Source: Paractinoplanes lichenicola | GTDB taxonomy: Bacteria; Actinomycetota; Actinomycetes; Mycobacteriales; Micromonosporaceae | Assembly: GCF_016785085.1 (NCBI RefSeq) | Contig: NZ_JAENHO010000022.1 | Location: 1 to 64,000, forward strand | Direction of reading: 5' to 3' | DNA: 64,000 nucleotides | Made by a program: the position numbers and the translations under genes | Notes under the pieces: model-generated | The model's input: the letters and a program-made list of their open reading frames with translations, nothing else | Told to the model about the DNA's origin: nothing | The model's database searches: none | Part shown: positions 14,751 through 22,442 of the stretch, in pieces | Layout of the letters: each line of letters starts with the position of its first letter | How positions within the stretch are numbered: position 1 is the first letter of the stretch

Positions 14751-16037
14751 TCAGGTCGTGGAACACGTCGCGCCGTTGAGCGTGAAGCCGGTCGGCGCGG
14801 CGTTGTTCCCGGTGTGGTTGGCCTGGAAGCCGATCGAGACCGAAGAGCCGGCCGCGATCGTGCCGTTGTAGCTCACGTTGCGGGCGGTGACGGCACCCGA
14901 CGTGGGCGAGTAGGTGGCATTCCAGCCCGACGTGATCGTCTGGCCGGCGGGCAGGGTGAAGCCGAGGTTCCAGCCGTTGACCGCCGCGGTGCCGGTGTTG
15001 GCGACCGTCACCTGCGCGGTCAACCCCGTGTTCCAAGCGTTGACCGTCGTGGTCACCCGGCACGCGCCACCACCGGTCGGCGGCGGGGTGGTGGGCGGAG
15101 GCGTCGTCGGCGGGGGCGTCGTCGGGGGTGTCGAGCCGTCCAGTCCGAAGAAGGCGATCGCCAGCCGCGCCATGCCCGCAAGGGGCAGGTTGTGGCCGGT
15201 CCCGGCGACGCTGATGCCCTCGACCGGCGCCTGCACGGCCGTCGACCCATATCGCGTACGGGTCCATCCGCTCTGCGGGGTGTCGGTGAGCACCGGCGTC
15301 TGGGAGACACCGAGCACGTTCGTCCACTGCTTGATCTCCTCCCCGAAGTTCGGATATTGCAGCGTGGTGTCGTTGACGCCGTGCATCACCTGCATGCGCG
15401 GGCGCCGGCCGGTGTAGCCGGGGTAGGCCGCGCGGACGAGATCACCCCAGGCCTGCGGCGTCTTGATCGACTGGCCGGACGAGCAGGTGCTGTTCCACAT
15501 CGAGCCGTCGGTCGTGGCGAAGCAGCCGAACGGCACCCCCATGAACGCCGACCCGGCCGCGAACACGTCCGGATAGTCGCCCAGCAGGACGTTGGTCATC
15601 ATCGCGCCCGAGGACGCGCCGGTGACGAACGTACGGTTGACGTCGGTTCCGTAGCGCTGCTGCACGTAGCGGACCATCGACACGATGCCGGCCGGGTCGC
15701 TCGTGCTGTTGTGCGTGAGCGCGCCCGGCGTGGACACGTCGAAGCACTGGCCGGAGCGGGTGGCCGACGGGTAGATGACGATGAAGCCGTACTGGTCGGC
15801 GAGCGAGGCGAACTCCGTACCGGAATAGAAGGCCGGACCCGTACCGGTGCAGTAGTGCACGGCAACCAGCAGCGCTGGGGTCGCGGCGAGCCGATCCGGG
15901 ACGTACAGGTGCATGCGGAGGTTGGTCGGGTTGGTGCCGAAGCCCGTCACCTCCTGCAGGGAGGCGGCCTGGGCGGGCGTCGCCAGGCCCAGCGCGGCGA
16001 TCACCACGGCGGTGACCACGATCCAGAGGCGCCGCAT
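14751..16037 (-). CDS. secreted CE1/PHB-depolymerase-type esterase with CBM2
   Basis: A 428-residue secreted enzyme. Signal peptide 1-24 ends in TPAQAA. Residues ~25-300 are the alpha/beta hydrolase of the LpqC / PHB-depolymerase / acetylxylan- and feruloyl-esterase group (VAVHYCTGTG oxyanion region, nucleophile in TGASSGAMMT, GTGHNLPL with the His). A PTTPPP linker leads to a family 2 carbohydrate-binding module (~330-428; GWNLGFTLPAGQ, SVSIGFQ). Its ATG lies 1 nt after the xylanase stop, so the pair is an operon. Co-location with xylanase favours deacetylation or deferuloylation of xylan over PHB. Confidence 0.85.
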   Translation of the reverse strand: MRRLWIVVTAVVIAALGLATPAQAASLQEVTGFGTNPTNLRMHLYVPDRLAATPALLVAVHYCTGTGPAFYSGTEFASLADQYGFIVIYPSATRSGQCFDVSTPGALTHNSTSDPAGIVSMVRYVQQRYGTDVNRTFVTGASSGAMMTNVLLGDYPDVFAAGSAFMGVPFGCFATTDGSMWNSTCSSGQSIKTPQAWGDLVRAAYPGYTGRRPRMQVMHGVNDTTLQYPNFGEEIKQWTNVLGVSQTPVLTDTPQSGWTRTRYGSTAVQAPVEGISVAGTGHNLPLAGMARLAIAFFGLDGSTPPTTPPPTTPPPTTPPPTGGGACRVTTTVNAWNTGLTAQVTVANTGTAAVNGWNLGFTLPAGQTITSGWNATYSPTSGAVTARNVSYNGTIAAGSSVSIGFQANHTGNNAAPTGFTLNGATCSTT

Positions 16038-16038
16038 G

Positions 16039-17376
16039 TCAGCGCGCCGTGCAGGAGGAGACCGACGGGCCGGTGCCCGTGCCCTGGAAGCCGAACTCGG
16101 TGCTGGCCCCGGCGTTGACCGAGCCGTTGTAGGCCACGTTGCTGAAGCTGCCGCCGCTGGCCTGAGCGTTCCAGCTGTTCGTGACGGCCGCGCCCGAGGG
16201 CAGGGTGACGTTGACGGTCCAGCCGCTCAACGCGGTGGCGCCCGCGGTGACCTTGACTGTGGCGACGAACCCGCCGTTCCACTGGTTCAGGGAGATCGTC
16301 GAGGTGCAGCCCGAACCGGTCGGGGGCGGGGTGGTGGTCGGCGGTGTCGTGGGCGGTGTTGTCGGCGGGGTGGTCGTCCCGCCGTTCAGAGCGGCGAGAA
16401 CCGACTCGTACGCGGCCTTCTTGTTGCCGCTGCCGTCGAACAGCAGCGGGGTGCCGCTGGCCCGCCACGAGTCCGAGTCGCGGATGCCCCACACGGTGAT
16501 GCCGTTGCAGCGGGTCACGGCCAGGCAGGCCCGGGTCGCGGCGGCGAACGAGGTGGCCTGGGCCGCGCCGGAACCCTCGATGTCGAGCTCGGTGATCTGC
16601 ACGTCGACGCCGAGGTTGGCGAACCGCTGCAGGTTGGCCTGATAGTCGGACGGCAGCGGGGACTGCGCGTTGAAGTGGGACTGGAAGCCGACGCAGTCGA
16701 TCGGGACGCCGCGCGACTTGAAATCCTGCACCATCGCGAAGACCGCGTTGCTCTTCGCGTTCTGCCCGTCGGTGTTGTAGTCGTTGTAGCAGAGCTTGGC
16801 GGCTGGGTCGGCGGCCCGCGCGGCCCGGAAGGCGGCCTCGATCCAGTCGTTGCCGGTGCGCTGCAGGTTGGAATCGCGCCGGGCGCCCGAGCTGCCGTCG
16901 GCGAACGCCTCGTTGACCACGTCCCACGAGTCGATCTGGCCCTTGTAGTGGGTCGCGACCTGGGTGACGTGGTTGAGCATGGCGCTGCGCAGGGCGGTGC
17001 CGCTCAGATTCTGCGCCCAGCCGGGCTGCTGCGAGTGCCAGGCCAAGGCGTGGCCGCGCACCTTGGCCCCGATGCTCTTGGCCCGGGCCACGATCTGGTC
17101 GGCCGAGCCGTAGCTGAACTGGCCCTGGGTGGGCTCGGTGGCGTCCCACTTCATCTCGTTCTCGGGGGTGACCGAGTTGAACTCCCGGTTGAGGATGCCC
17201 GAGTAGGTGGAGTCGCTGAGCTTGTACGCCGCGACGGCCGTGCCGAAATAGCGGCCCGAGGCGGCCGCGGACGCGCCGAGGGTGGTGGCCGCGTTCGCGG
17301 TGGAGGCGACGGTCAGGGCGCCGGCCGCGACGAGCAGGCCGAGGGAACCGGCGAGGACGTGCCGGAAGCGTTTCAT
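16039..17376 (-). CDS. secreted endo-1,4-beta-xylanase GH10 with CBM2
   Basis: A 445-residue secreted xylanase. Signal peptide about 1-29 (VASTANA), catalytic GH10 barrel about 35-335, a TPPTT linker, and a C-terminal CBM2. Catalytic residues are visible: the acid/base Glu in WDVVNEAFADGS and the nucleophile Glu in ITELDIEGSG, plus the substrate-binding GHALAWHSQQP. The ATG at 17376 begins the signal peptide and has AAGGA upstream; a longer reading to 17490 is rejected. It is translated just ahead of the esterase. Confidence 0.93.
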   Translation of the reverse strand: MKRFRHVLAGSLGLLVAAGALTVASTANAATTLGASAAASGRYFGTAVAAYKLSDSTYSGILNREFNSVTPENEMKWDATEPTQGQFSYGSADQIVARAKSIGAKVRGHALAWHSQQPGWAQNLSGTALRSAMLNHVTQVATHYKGQIDSWDVVNEAFADGSSGARRDSNLQRTGNDWIEAAFRAARAADPAAKLCYNDYNTDGQNAKSNAVFAMVQDFKSRGVPIDCVGFQSHFNAQSPLPSDYQANLQRFANLGVDVQITELDIEGSGAAQATSFAAATRACLAVTRCNGITVWGIRDSDSWRASGTPLLFDGSGNKKAAYESVLAALNGGTTTPPTTPPTTPPTTTPPPTGSGCTSTISLNQWNGGFVATVKVTAGATALSGWTVNVTLPSGAAVTNSWNAQASGGSFSNVAYNGSVNAGASTEFGFQGTGTGPSVSSCTAR

Positions 17377-17495
17377 GAGGTGTCCTTCGAGCTGTGATGG
17401 GGGACGGCACGGGACGGGGGCGCCGGTGGATGCGCCCCGCGAACCGCTACAGCAGAAAGTGACCCGGATCGATCGAAACGTTAACGACAAGTTCC

Positions 17496-17523
17496 GGAAA
17501 CCACAACGCCCAATGTTGTTTCC
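17496..17523. promoter_or_regulatory. long inverted repeat before xylanase
   Basis: GGAAAC-C-ACAAC near 17496-17507 pairs with GTTGTTTCC ending at 17523, with one bulged base. It lies 120 bp upstream of the xylanase start, close to the likely transcript start, and could be an operator or a hairpin in the leader. Confidence 0.4.
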
Positions 17524-17582
17524 GATTGCCGATGGGCACGCTCCCGGTCGGCCTATATATGACTAAAACGGTCAGCCTGGGT

Positions 17583-17595
17583 CCGAAAGTTTCGG
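17583..17595. promoter_or_regulatory. CCGAAAGTTTCGG palindrome (xylan operator-like)
   Basis: A perfect 13-nt palindrome 207 bp upstream of the xylanase. On the minus strand it contains CGAAACTTTCG, which resembles the GAAA-N-TTTC palindromes known in front of xylanase and xyloside genes in Streptomyces (bound by LacI/ROK-type repressors). The match is from memory and is not proof of function here. Confidence 0.5.
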
Positions 17596-17680
17596 TGCTT
17601 GAGGGCAAGACCGGTTCCCCGTACGGCCGGAGAATGTGAACGCCGCGCGGGGGCGCGGAGCGCGGTGGCGGTTGCGCGGG

Positions 17681-18460
17681 TCAGGCGCGGGCGGCGTTGC
17701 GGCCGTTGAGGCGTAGGTCGGCGTCGATGGCGGCCGTGGCGGCGAGCAGCGGTGGCAGCAGGCGGCGGCGCATGACGTCCACAGTGGCCCGCGCGGCGTG
17801 CACCGAGATGTTGACGGCGCCGGCCACCACCCCGGCCCGGTCGTGAATGGGGGCCGCGATCGCCCGCAGCCCCTCCTCGAGCTCCTGGTCGACGATCGCG
17901 TACCCCTGGGCCCGCACCCGGGCCAGCTCGGCCCGCAGCACCTCGGCGGTGGCGACCGTCTTGCCGGTCAGCCGGTCGAGCGTGACCCGCCCCAGGTACG
18001 CCTCGAGCTCGGCCGGGGGCAGCGCGGCCAGCAGCACGCGGCCCATCGACGTCGCGTACGCGGGAAACCGAGTGCCGAGATTGATCGACACGGCCATGAT
18101 GCGGCTCGTCGGCACCCGGGCCACATAGACGATGTCGTCCCCGTCCAGAATGGACAGCGAGGAGGACTCGTGCACCTGCGACACCAGCCGCTCGAGGTGC
18201 GGCGCGGCCACGTCCGGCAGCGACAGGCTGGACAGGAACGCGTAGCCCAGCTCGAGCACCCGCGGCGTCAGGCTGAACAGCCGCCCGTCGGTGCGCACGT
18301 AGCCGAGGTCGACCAGCGTGAGCAGGAAGCGGCGGGCGGCGGCCCGGGTCAGGTTGCAGATCTTGGCCACCTCGCTGAGCGTCAGCTCGGGGCGGCGCGC
18401 GTCGAACGCCCTGATCACGGCGAGTCCACGCTCGAGCGACTGGACGTGGTCCGAGCTCAT
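17681..18460 (-). CDS. PcaR/PobR-like IclR-family regulator
   Basis: A 259-residue regulator. The helix-turn-helix covers ~20-50 (LTLSEVAKICNLTRAAARRFLLTL, in part), and the effector domain has IVYVARVPTSRIMAV and INLGTRFPAYATSMGRVLLA, wording typical of the PcaR/PcaU/PobR branch that senses beta-ketoadipate-pathway compounds. The ATG at 18460 is chosen; a longer frame to 18508 lacks a ribosome site. It diverges from an ABC importer, with 109 bp between them, which contains a PcaR-like operator. It probably controls the importer and perhaps the pca genes 9 kb away. Confidence 0.87.
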   Translation of the reverse strand: MSSDHVQSLERGLAVIRAFDARRPELTLSEVAKICNLTRAAARRFLLTLVDLGYVRTDGRLFSLTPRVLELGYAFLSSLSLPDVAAPHLERLVSQVHESSSLSILDGDDIVYVARVPTSRIMAVSINLGTRFPAYATSMGRVLLAALPPAELEAYLGRVTLDRLTGKTVATAEVLRAELARVRAQGYAIVDQELEEGLRAIAAPIHDRAGVVAGAVNISVHAARATVDVMRRRLLPPLLAATAAIDADLRLNGRNAARA

Positions 18461-18516
18461 CGGCCAACCTGTGGAATCGATAAAGATCGTTGACGTGACA
18501 CGGCCCACATCCTAGC

Positions 18517-18550
18517 GTTCTCTATGAGAACTTTCGTTCGCAATGCGCAC
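18517..18550. promoter_or_regulatory. IclR operators between regulator and ABC importer
   Basis: Two motifs lie side by side. GTTCTC-TAT-GAGAAC (18517-18531) is a perfect inverted repeat. GTTCGCAATGCGCAC (18536-18550) fits GTTCG-N5-CGCAC, the pattern I recall for PcaR sites in Pseudomonas (GTTCGATAATCGCAC). They sit between the divergent starts, 19-53 bp before the importer ATG. Recognition by the adjacent PcaR-like protein is an inference. Confidence 0.55.
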
Positions 18551-18569
18551 AGCTTACCGGAGGCTACGA

Positions 18570-19535
18570 ATGCGACGTGTCTTCACAGGGATAGCTTTAG
18601 CAGGGCTTTTGTTCACGGCCACGGCCTGCGGATCGTCGGGCGGCTCGTCCGGCGGGACCGATTCCGACGGCGTCGACCAGGTCAAGGTCGGCGTCATTCC
18701 GATCGTCGACGTGGCGCCGATCTACCTGGGCAAGGAGAAGGGGTTCTTCAAGAACCGCAAGATCGAGGTCAGCATGGAGGCCGGCCAGGGCGGCGCGGCC
18801 ATCGTGCCCGGCGTGGTCAGCGGCCAGTTCCAGTTCGGCTTCAGCAACATGACCTCGCTGCTGATCGCGCAGACCAAGAACGTGCCGATCAAGACGGTCG
18901 CGGCCGGGGTCGCGTCGACGGGCGAGCAGGGCAAGGACTTCGGCGCCGTCATGGTCAAGGCGGACAGCCCGATCAAGACGGCGGCCGACCTGGCGGGCAA
19001 GAAGATCTCGGTCAACACCCTCAAGAACATCGGCGACACGACCGTACGGGAATCGGTTCGTAAAGCCGGTGGCGATCCCAAGAACATCAACTTCGTCGAG
19101 ATGCCGTTCCCGAACGCGCCCGCCGCCCTGCAGGAGGGGCAGGTCGACGCGTCCTGGGTGGTCGAACCGCAGCTGTCGGAGGTCAAGGCGGCGGGCGGGC
19201 GGCTGGTGGCGTCCAACTTCGTCGACGCCGCGCCCAACCTGACCGTGGCCGCGTACTTCACGTCGGCCAAGCTCGCGGGTGAGGACGCCGACCTGGTCAA
19301 GCGATTCACCGAGGCGATCAACGAGTCGATGACGTACGCCGACGCCCACCCCGACGAGGTGCGCACGATCCTGGGGACGTACACGAAGATCGACGAGAAG
19401 ACGCGCGGCGAGCTGATGCTGCCCAAGTGGCCCACCCAGATCAACCAGGCCTCGGTCGAGACGCTGGCCAAGCTGGGCACCGACGACGGCATCTTCGACG
19501 GCGCCACACCCGACGTGGCCAAGATTCTTCCGTGA
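18570..19535 (+). CDS. ABC importer substrate-binding lipoprotein (SsuA/TauA/NMT1 type)
   Basis: A 321-residue lipoprotein. The signal ends in a lipobox (FTATAC) and is followed by a Gly/Ser linker. The periplasmic-binding fold of the NMT1/SsuA group is seen in KVGVIPIVDVAPIYLGKEKG, DLAGKKISVNTLKNIGDTTV and DASWVVEPQ. Start ATG 18570 has GGAGG 6 nt upstream. It begins a four-gene operon (binding protein, two permeases, ATPase). Substrate is unknown. The PcaR-like regulator next door suggests an aromatic acid, similar to the phthalate-type importers of Rhodococcus; sulfonate or nitrate are alternatives. Confidence 0.88.
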   Translation: MRRVFTGIALAGLLFTATACGSSGGSSGGTDSDGVDQVKVGVIPIVDVAPIYLGKEKGFFKNRKIEVSMEAGQGGAAIVPGVVSGQFQFGFSNMTSLLIAQTKNVPIKTVAAGVASTGEQGKDFGAVMVKADSPIKTAADLAGKKISVNTLKNIGDTTVRESVRKAGGDPKNINFVEMPFPNAPAALQEGQVDASWVVEPQLSEVKAAGGRLVASNFVDAAPNLTVAAYFTSAKLAGEDADLVKRFTEAINESMTYADAHPDEVRTILGTYTKIDEKTRGELMLPKWPTQINQASVETLAKLGTDDGIFDGATPDVAKILP

Positions 19536-20287
19536 AGGGACTCGCCGGCCTGGCCGGTCTTCTCCTGCTCGTCGAGGCGCTGCCGCGGCTCGGGCTGGTC
19601 GACGACGGCTATCTGCCGCCGGCCACCCGGATCGCGGCCGCCCTGGGCGACGAGGTGGTCACCGCCGAGTTCTGGCGGGCGGTCGGCGACACCCTGACCG
19701 GGTGGGCGATCGGCCTGGCCATCGCGGTCGCGGCCGGGGTGGTGATCGGCATCGTGATCGGCGCGGTGCCGGTGCTGCGGGCCGCCACCGCCTCGACTGT
19801 CGAGTTCCTGCGGCCGATCCCGTCGGTCGCGCTGATCCCGCTTGCGGTGCTGCTCTACGGCACCGACCTCGGGTCCACGCTGCTGCTCGTCGTCTACGCC
19901 GCGTTCTGGCAGGTGCTGGTCCAGGTCCTGTACGGGGTGGCCGACGTGGACCCGATCGCTGAGGAGACCGCGCGCAGTTTCCGCTTCGGCACCTGGGCCC
20001 GCATCCGCAACGTCCTCTGGCCCACTGCCCTCCCGTACGTCTTCACGGGCGTCCGCCTGGCCGCGTCGGTGGCCCTCGTGCTGGCCGTGACGGCCGAGCT
20101 CGTCATCGGCGCGCCCGGCCTGGGCAAGATGATCGCGGTCGCGCAGACCTCGGGCGCGGTGCCCGACATGTACGCCCTGATCGCGGTGACCGGCCTGCTC
20201 GGCGTCGCGATCAACCTGGCCGCCCGCCTCTTCGAGCGCCGCACCCTCGCGTGGCACCAGTCCGTACGCGGGGAGGTTCCCGCATGA
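19532..20287 (+). CDS. ABC importer permease 1
   Basis: A 251-residue membrane subunit of the BPD-transport type with about six hydrophobic segments. The EAA-like loop that touches the ATPase is DPIAEETARSFRFGTWARIRNVLWPTALP (in part, ~145-170). Its GTG overlaps the stop of the binding-protein gene (GTGA), and its stop overlaps the start of permease 2 (ATGA). Two different permeases imply a heterodimeric channel. Confidence 0.9.
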   Translation: MKGLAGLAGLLLLVEALPRLGLVDDGYLPPATRIAAALGDEVVTAEFWRAVGDTLTGWAIGLAIAVAAGVVIGIVIGAVPVLRAATASTVEFLRPIPSVALIPLAVLLYGTDLGSTLLLVVYAAFWQVLVQVLYGVADVDPIAEETARSFRFGTWARIRNVLWPTALPYVFTGVRLAASVALVLAVTAELVIGAPGLGKMIAVAQTSGAVPDMYALIAVTGLLGVAINLAARLFERRTLAWHQSVRGEVPA

Positions 20288-21048
20288 AACGGATCGCGTA
20301 CGTCCTGGGGCTGCCGGTCGTGCTGTTCGCGGCCTGGTTCCTGATCAGCGCGGGCAGCGAGAACTTCTACGCTCCCCCGCTGCGCGACATCCTGCAGTCG
20401 TTCGGCAAGACGTGGACGCTCGACCGCCTCGACGCCGACGTGCTGCCCAGCCTGCTGCGGCTCGCGGCCGGTTACGCCCTGGCCTCGGTGATCGGGGTGG
20501 CGCTGGGGGTCGCCATCGGCCTGAGCCGCGGGCTGCGGGCCACGGTCGAGCCGGTTCTGGAGTTCTTCCGGGCCATCCCGCCGCCGGTGCTGGTGCCGGT
20601 CATCATGCTGTTCGCCGGCATCGGGGACGGCATGAAGATCATCGTGATCGTGTTCGGCTGCGTCTGGCCGGTGCTGCTCAACACGGTCGAGGGCGTACGG
20701 GCGGTCGACAGCGTGCAGCTCGACACGGCCAAGGCGTACGGGATCGGTGGTCCCGCCCGGATCCGCGAGGTGATCCTGCCCGCGGCATCACCCCAGATCG
20801 TGGCGGGTCTGCGGCAGGCCCTGTCGATCGCGATCATCCTGATGGTGATCAGCGAGATGTTCGCCGCGAGCAACGGGCTCGGCTTCACGATCGTCCAGTT
20901 CCAGCGCAGCTTCGCGATCCCCGAGATGTGGAGCGGGATCATCCTGCTCGGCCTGCTCGGCTTCCTCCTGTCGCTGCTGTTCCGGCTCGCCGAGAGGCGG
21001 GCGCTCCGGTGGTATCACGGTCTGCGCTCCGTCGTGAGAGGTCGTTGA
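20284..21048 (+). CDS. ABC importer permease 2
   Basis: A 254-residue SsuC-like permease with about six membrane segments. Its EAA loop is AKAYGIGGPARIREVILPAA (~150-170). The ATG at 20284 overlaps the stop of permease 1. Its own 3' end (VVRGR stop) is duplicated in the 30 bp that follow, giving a short mini-ORF before the ATPase gene. Confidence 0.9.
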   Translation: MKRIAYVLGLPVVLFAAWFLISAGSENFYAPPLRDILQSFGKTWTLDRLDADVLPSLLRLAAGYALASVIGVALGVAIGLSRGLRATVEPVLEFFRAIPPPVLVPVIMLFAGIGDGMKIIVIVFGCVWPVLLNTVEGVRAVDSVQLDTAKAYGIGGPARIREVILPAASPQIVAGLRQALSIAIILMVISEMFAASNGLGFTIVQFQRSFAIPEMWSGIILLGLLGFLLSLLFRLAERRALRWYHGLRSVVRGR

Positions 21049-21083
21049 CATGCTCTTCGTCGCGAGAGGTCGTTGACATGCTC
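21030..21083. repeat. tandem duplication of the permease/ATPase junction, period 28 bp
   Basis: Bases 21030-21055 and 21058-21083 differ at one position (GTGAGAGG against GCGAGAGG). Each copy holds the ribosome site (GAGAGGT), the stop TGA, a C and the start ATG. The copied region therefore carries a complete stop/start junction. Confidence 0.85.
21050..21076 (+). CDS. bridging mini-ORF, 8 codons (permease to ATPase)
   Basis: ATG at 21050 reads MLFVARGR and stops at 21074-21076, two bases before the ATPase ATG. Its start lies 1 nt after the permease stop (TGACATG), and the same TGACATG geometry is repeated at its end. It is a direct product of the 28-bp duplication. It keeps a ribosome site (GAGAGGT) upstream of both ATGs. 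The original ATPase start was probably at 21050. Confidence 0.45.
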   Translation: MLFVARGR

Positions 21084-21854
21084 GAGGTCCACGGATTGCG
21101 GAAGACCTATAAGTCCGGCCGGCGGGAGGTCGAGGCGTTGCGCGATCTCACGTTCACCGTCGACACCGGCGAGCTGGTCTGCCTGGTCGGGCCGTCCGGC
21201 TGCGGCAAGACCACCCTGCTGCGCTGCATCGCGGGCCTGCTCGAGCCGAGCGGCGGCAAGATCAGCCTCGACGGGCACGAGGTCAGCGGGCCGGCGCCGG
21301 GTCTCGCGATGGTCTTCCAAGAATACGGCCGCAGCCTGTTCCCGTGGATGAGCGTGCGCGACAACGTCGAGCTGCCGTTGAAACAGAAGAAGCTTCCCCG
21401 TACGCGGCGGGCCGAGCTCGTCGAGGAGGCGCTCGGTGCCGTGGGGCTGGCCGGCACCGAATCGGCGTACCCGTGGCAGCTCTCCGGGGGCATGCAGCAG
21501 CGGGTGGCGATCGCCCGAGCGGTCGCCTATGAGCCGTCGACGCTGCTGATGGACGAGCCGTTCGCCGCGGTCGACGCGCAGACCCGGGCCGACCTCGAGG
21601 ATCTGGTGCGCGCGCTGTGGCGGCGGCTCGGGGTGACGGTTCTGTTCATCACGCACGACATCGACGAGGCCGTCTATCTGGGGCAGCGCGTCGTGATGCT
21701 CTCGTCCTCGCCGACGGTCGTGCAGGACGAGGTCACCGTGGACCTGCCCGCCGATCGTGATCAACTGCACACGCGGGCCGATCCGCGCTTCACCGAACTG
21801 CGCACCCACGTCTACGAGCAGATCCAGCAAGCCAAACTTTCTCAGGCGCTTTAG
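21078..21854 (+). CDS. ABC importer ATPase (SsuB/TauB type)
   Basis: A 258-residue ATP-binding subunit. Walker A GPSGCGKTT (~38-46), Q-loop VFQEYGRSLFPW, signature LSGGMQQRVAIARA (~137), Walker B LLMDEPFAAVD (~160) and the switch His in FITHDIDEA are intact. The pattern FPWMSVRDNVELPL is typical of the nitrate/sulfonate/taurine group. ATG 21078 follows the second copy of the duplicated junction. Confidence 0.92.
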   Translation: MLEVHGLRKTYKSGRREVEALRDLTFTVDTGELVCLVGPSGCGKTTLLRCIAGLLEPSGGKISLDGHEVSGPAPGLAMVFQEYGRSLFPWMSVRDNVELPLKQKKLPRTRRAELVEEALGAVGLAGTESAYPWQLSGGMQQRVAIARAVAYEPSTLLMDEPFAAVDAQTRADLEDLVRALWRRLGVTVLFITHDIDEAVYLGQRVVMLSSSPTVVQDEVTVDLPADRDQLHTRADPRFTELRTHVYEQIQQAKLSQAL

Positions 21855-21902
21855 TAGCACTCGCGGGTCATGCTGGAGGGACCGCCTCGACAGGGAGCCG
21901 TC

Positions 21903-22166
21903 ATGGAAATCTCCGGGATTTTCACCGCCATCGTCATCGGTCTCATCATCGGCGCGCTGGGCCGCCTCGTCCTGCCCGGCAAACAGAACATCTCCATCTG
22001 GCTGACGCTGCTCATCGGCATCATCGCCGCCCTGGTCGGCACGTTCCTGGCCGCGCTGATCGGGGTCGACGACACCCGCGGCATCGACTGGATCGAGCTG
22101 GCCCTGCAGGTCGCGCTGGCCGCCGGGGGTGTCGCGCTGGTCGCGGGCGCCCGCTCCCGCCGTTAA
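21903..22166 (+). CDS. GlsB/YeaQ/YmgE-family stress membrane protein
   Basis: An 87-residue protein made of three hydrophobic segments with a short charged loop (GRLVLPGKQNISIW after the first). This is the YeaQ/YmgE/transglycosylase-associated family, often stress-induced. ATG 21903 has GGGAG upstream. A strong hairpin follows its stop, so it is probably a single-gene unit. Confidence 0.87.
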   Translation: MEISGIFTAIVIGLIIGALGRLVLPGKQNISIWLTLLIGIIAALVGTFLAALIGVDDTRGIDWIELALQVALAAGGVALVAGARSRR

Positions 22167-22178
22167 GTCCTTTTAGCT

Positions 22179-22211
22179 GGCTCCGGCCGGTCCCTTTGGC
22201 CGGCCGGAGCC
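22179..22211 (+). terminator. terminator after GlsB-like gene
   Basis: GGCTCCGGCCGG and CCGGCCGGAGCC form a perfect 12-bp stem with a 9-nt loop, 13 bp after the stop. Two direct copies of GAGCCGGTTCCCTT follow (about 22207 and 22230), of unknown role. Confidence 0.75.
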
Positions 22212-22442
22212 GGTTCCCTTCCGCCGCCCCGAGCCGGTTCCCTTTCGCCGGCTCGATCGTTTCCGGAGTGAAGACCGGACGTTCCGGTTCTTTGCGCCTT
22301 TGCGGATCGGCGCCCGGGTGACCGTGGCATGACCACCGGTAACCGGGCATCGCTCCGTAGCACCACCCACATGGTGCACAAACGGGGGGATGTGCAAAGC
22401 TGCGCGCTACATCCGCAGCTCTCATTGTTCGGAGCCCTTCAT

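Larger units (their letters stand above)
17377..17680 (-). other. xylanase upstream region
   Basis: A 304-bp gene-free stretch between the xylanase start and the 3' end of the IclR gene, both on the minus strand. It holds the two inverted repeats described separately and an AT-rich block (TATATAGG, 17553-17560 plus strand side) that may be the -10 region. No open frame is credible. Confidence 0.6.
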
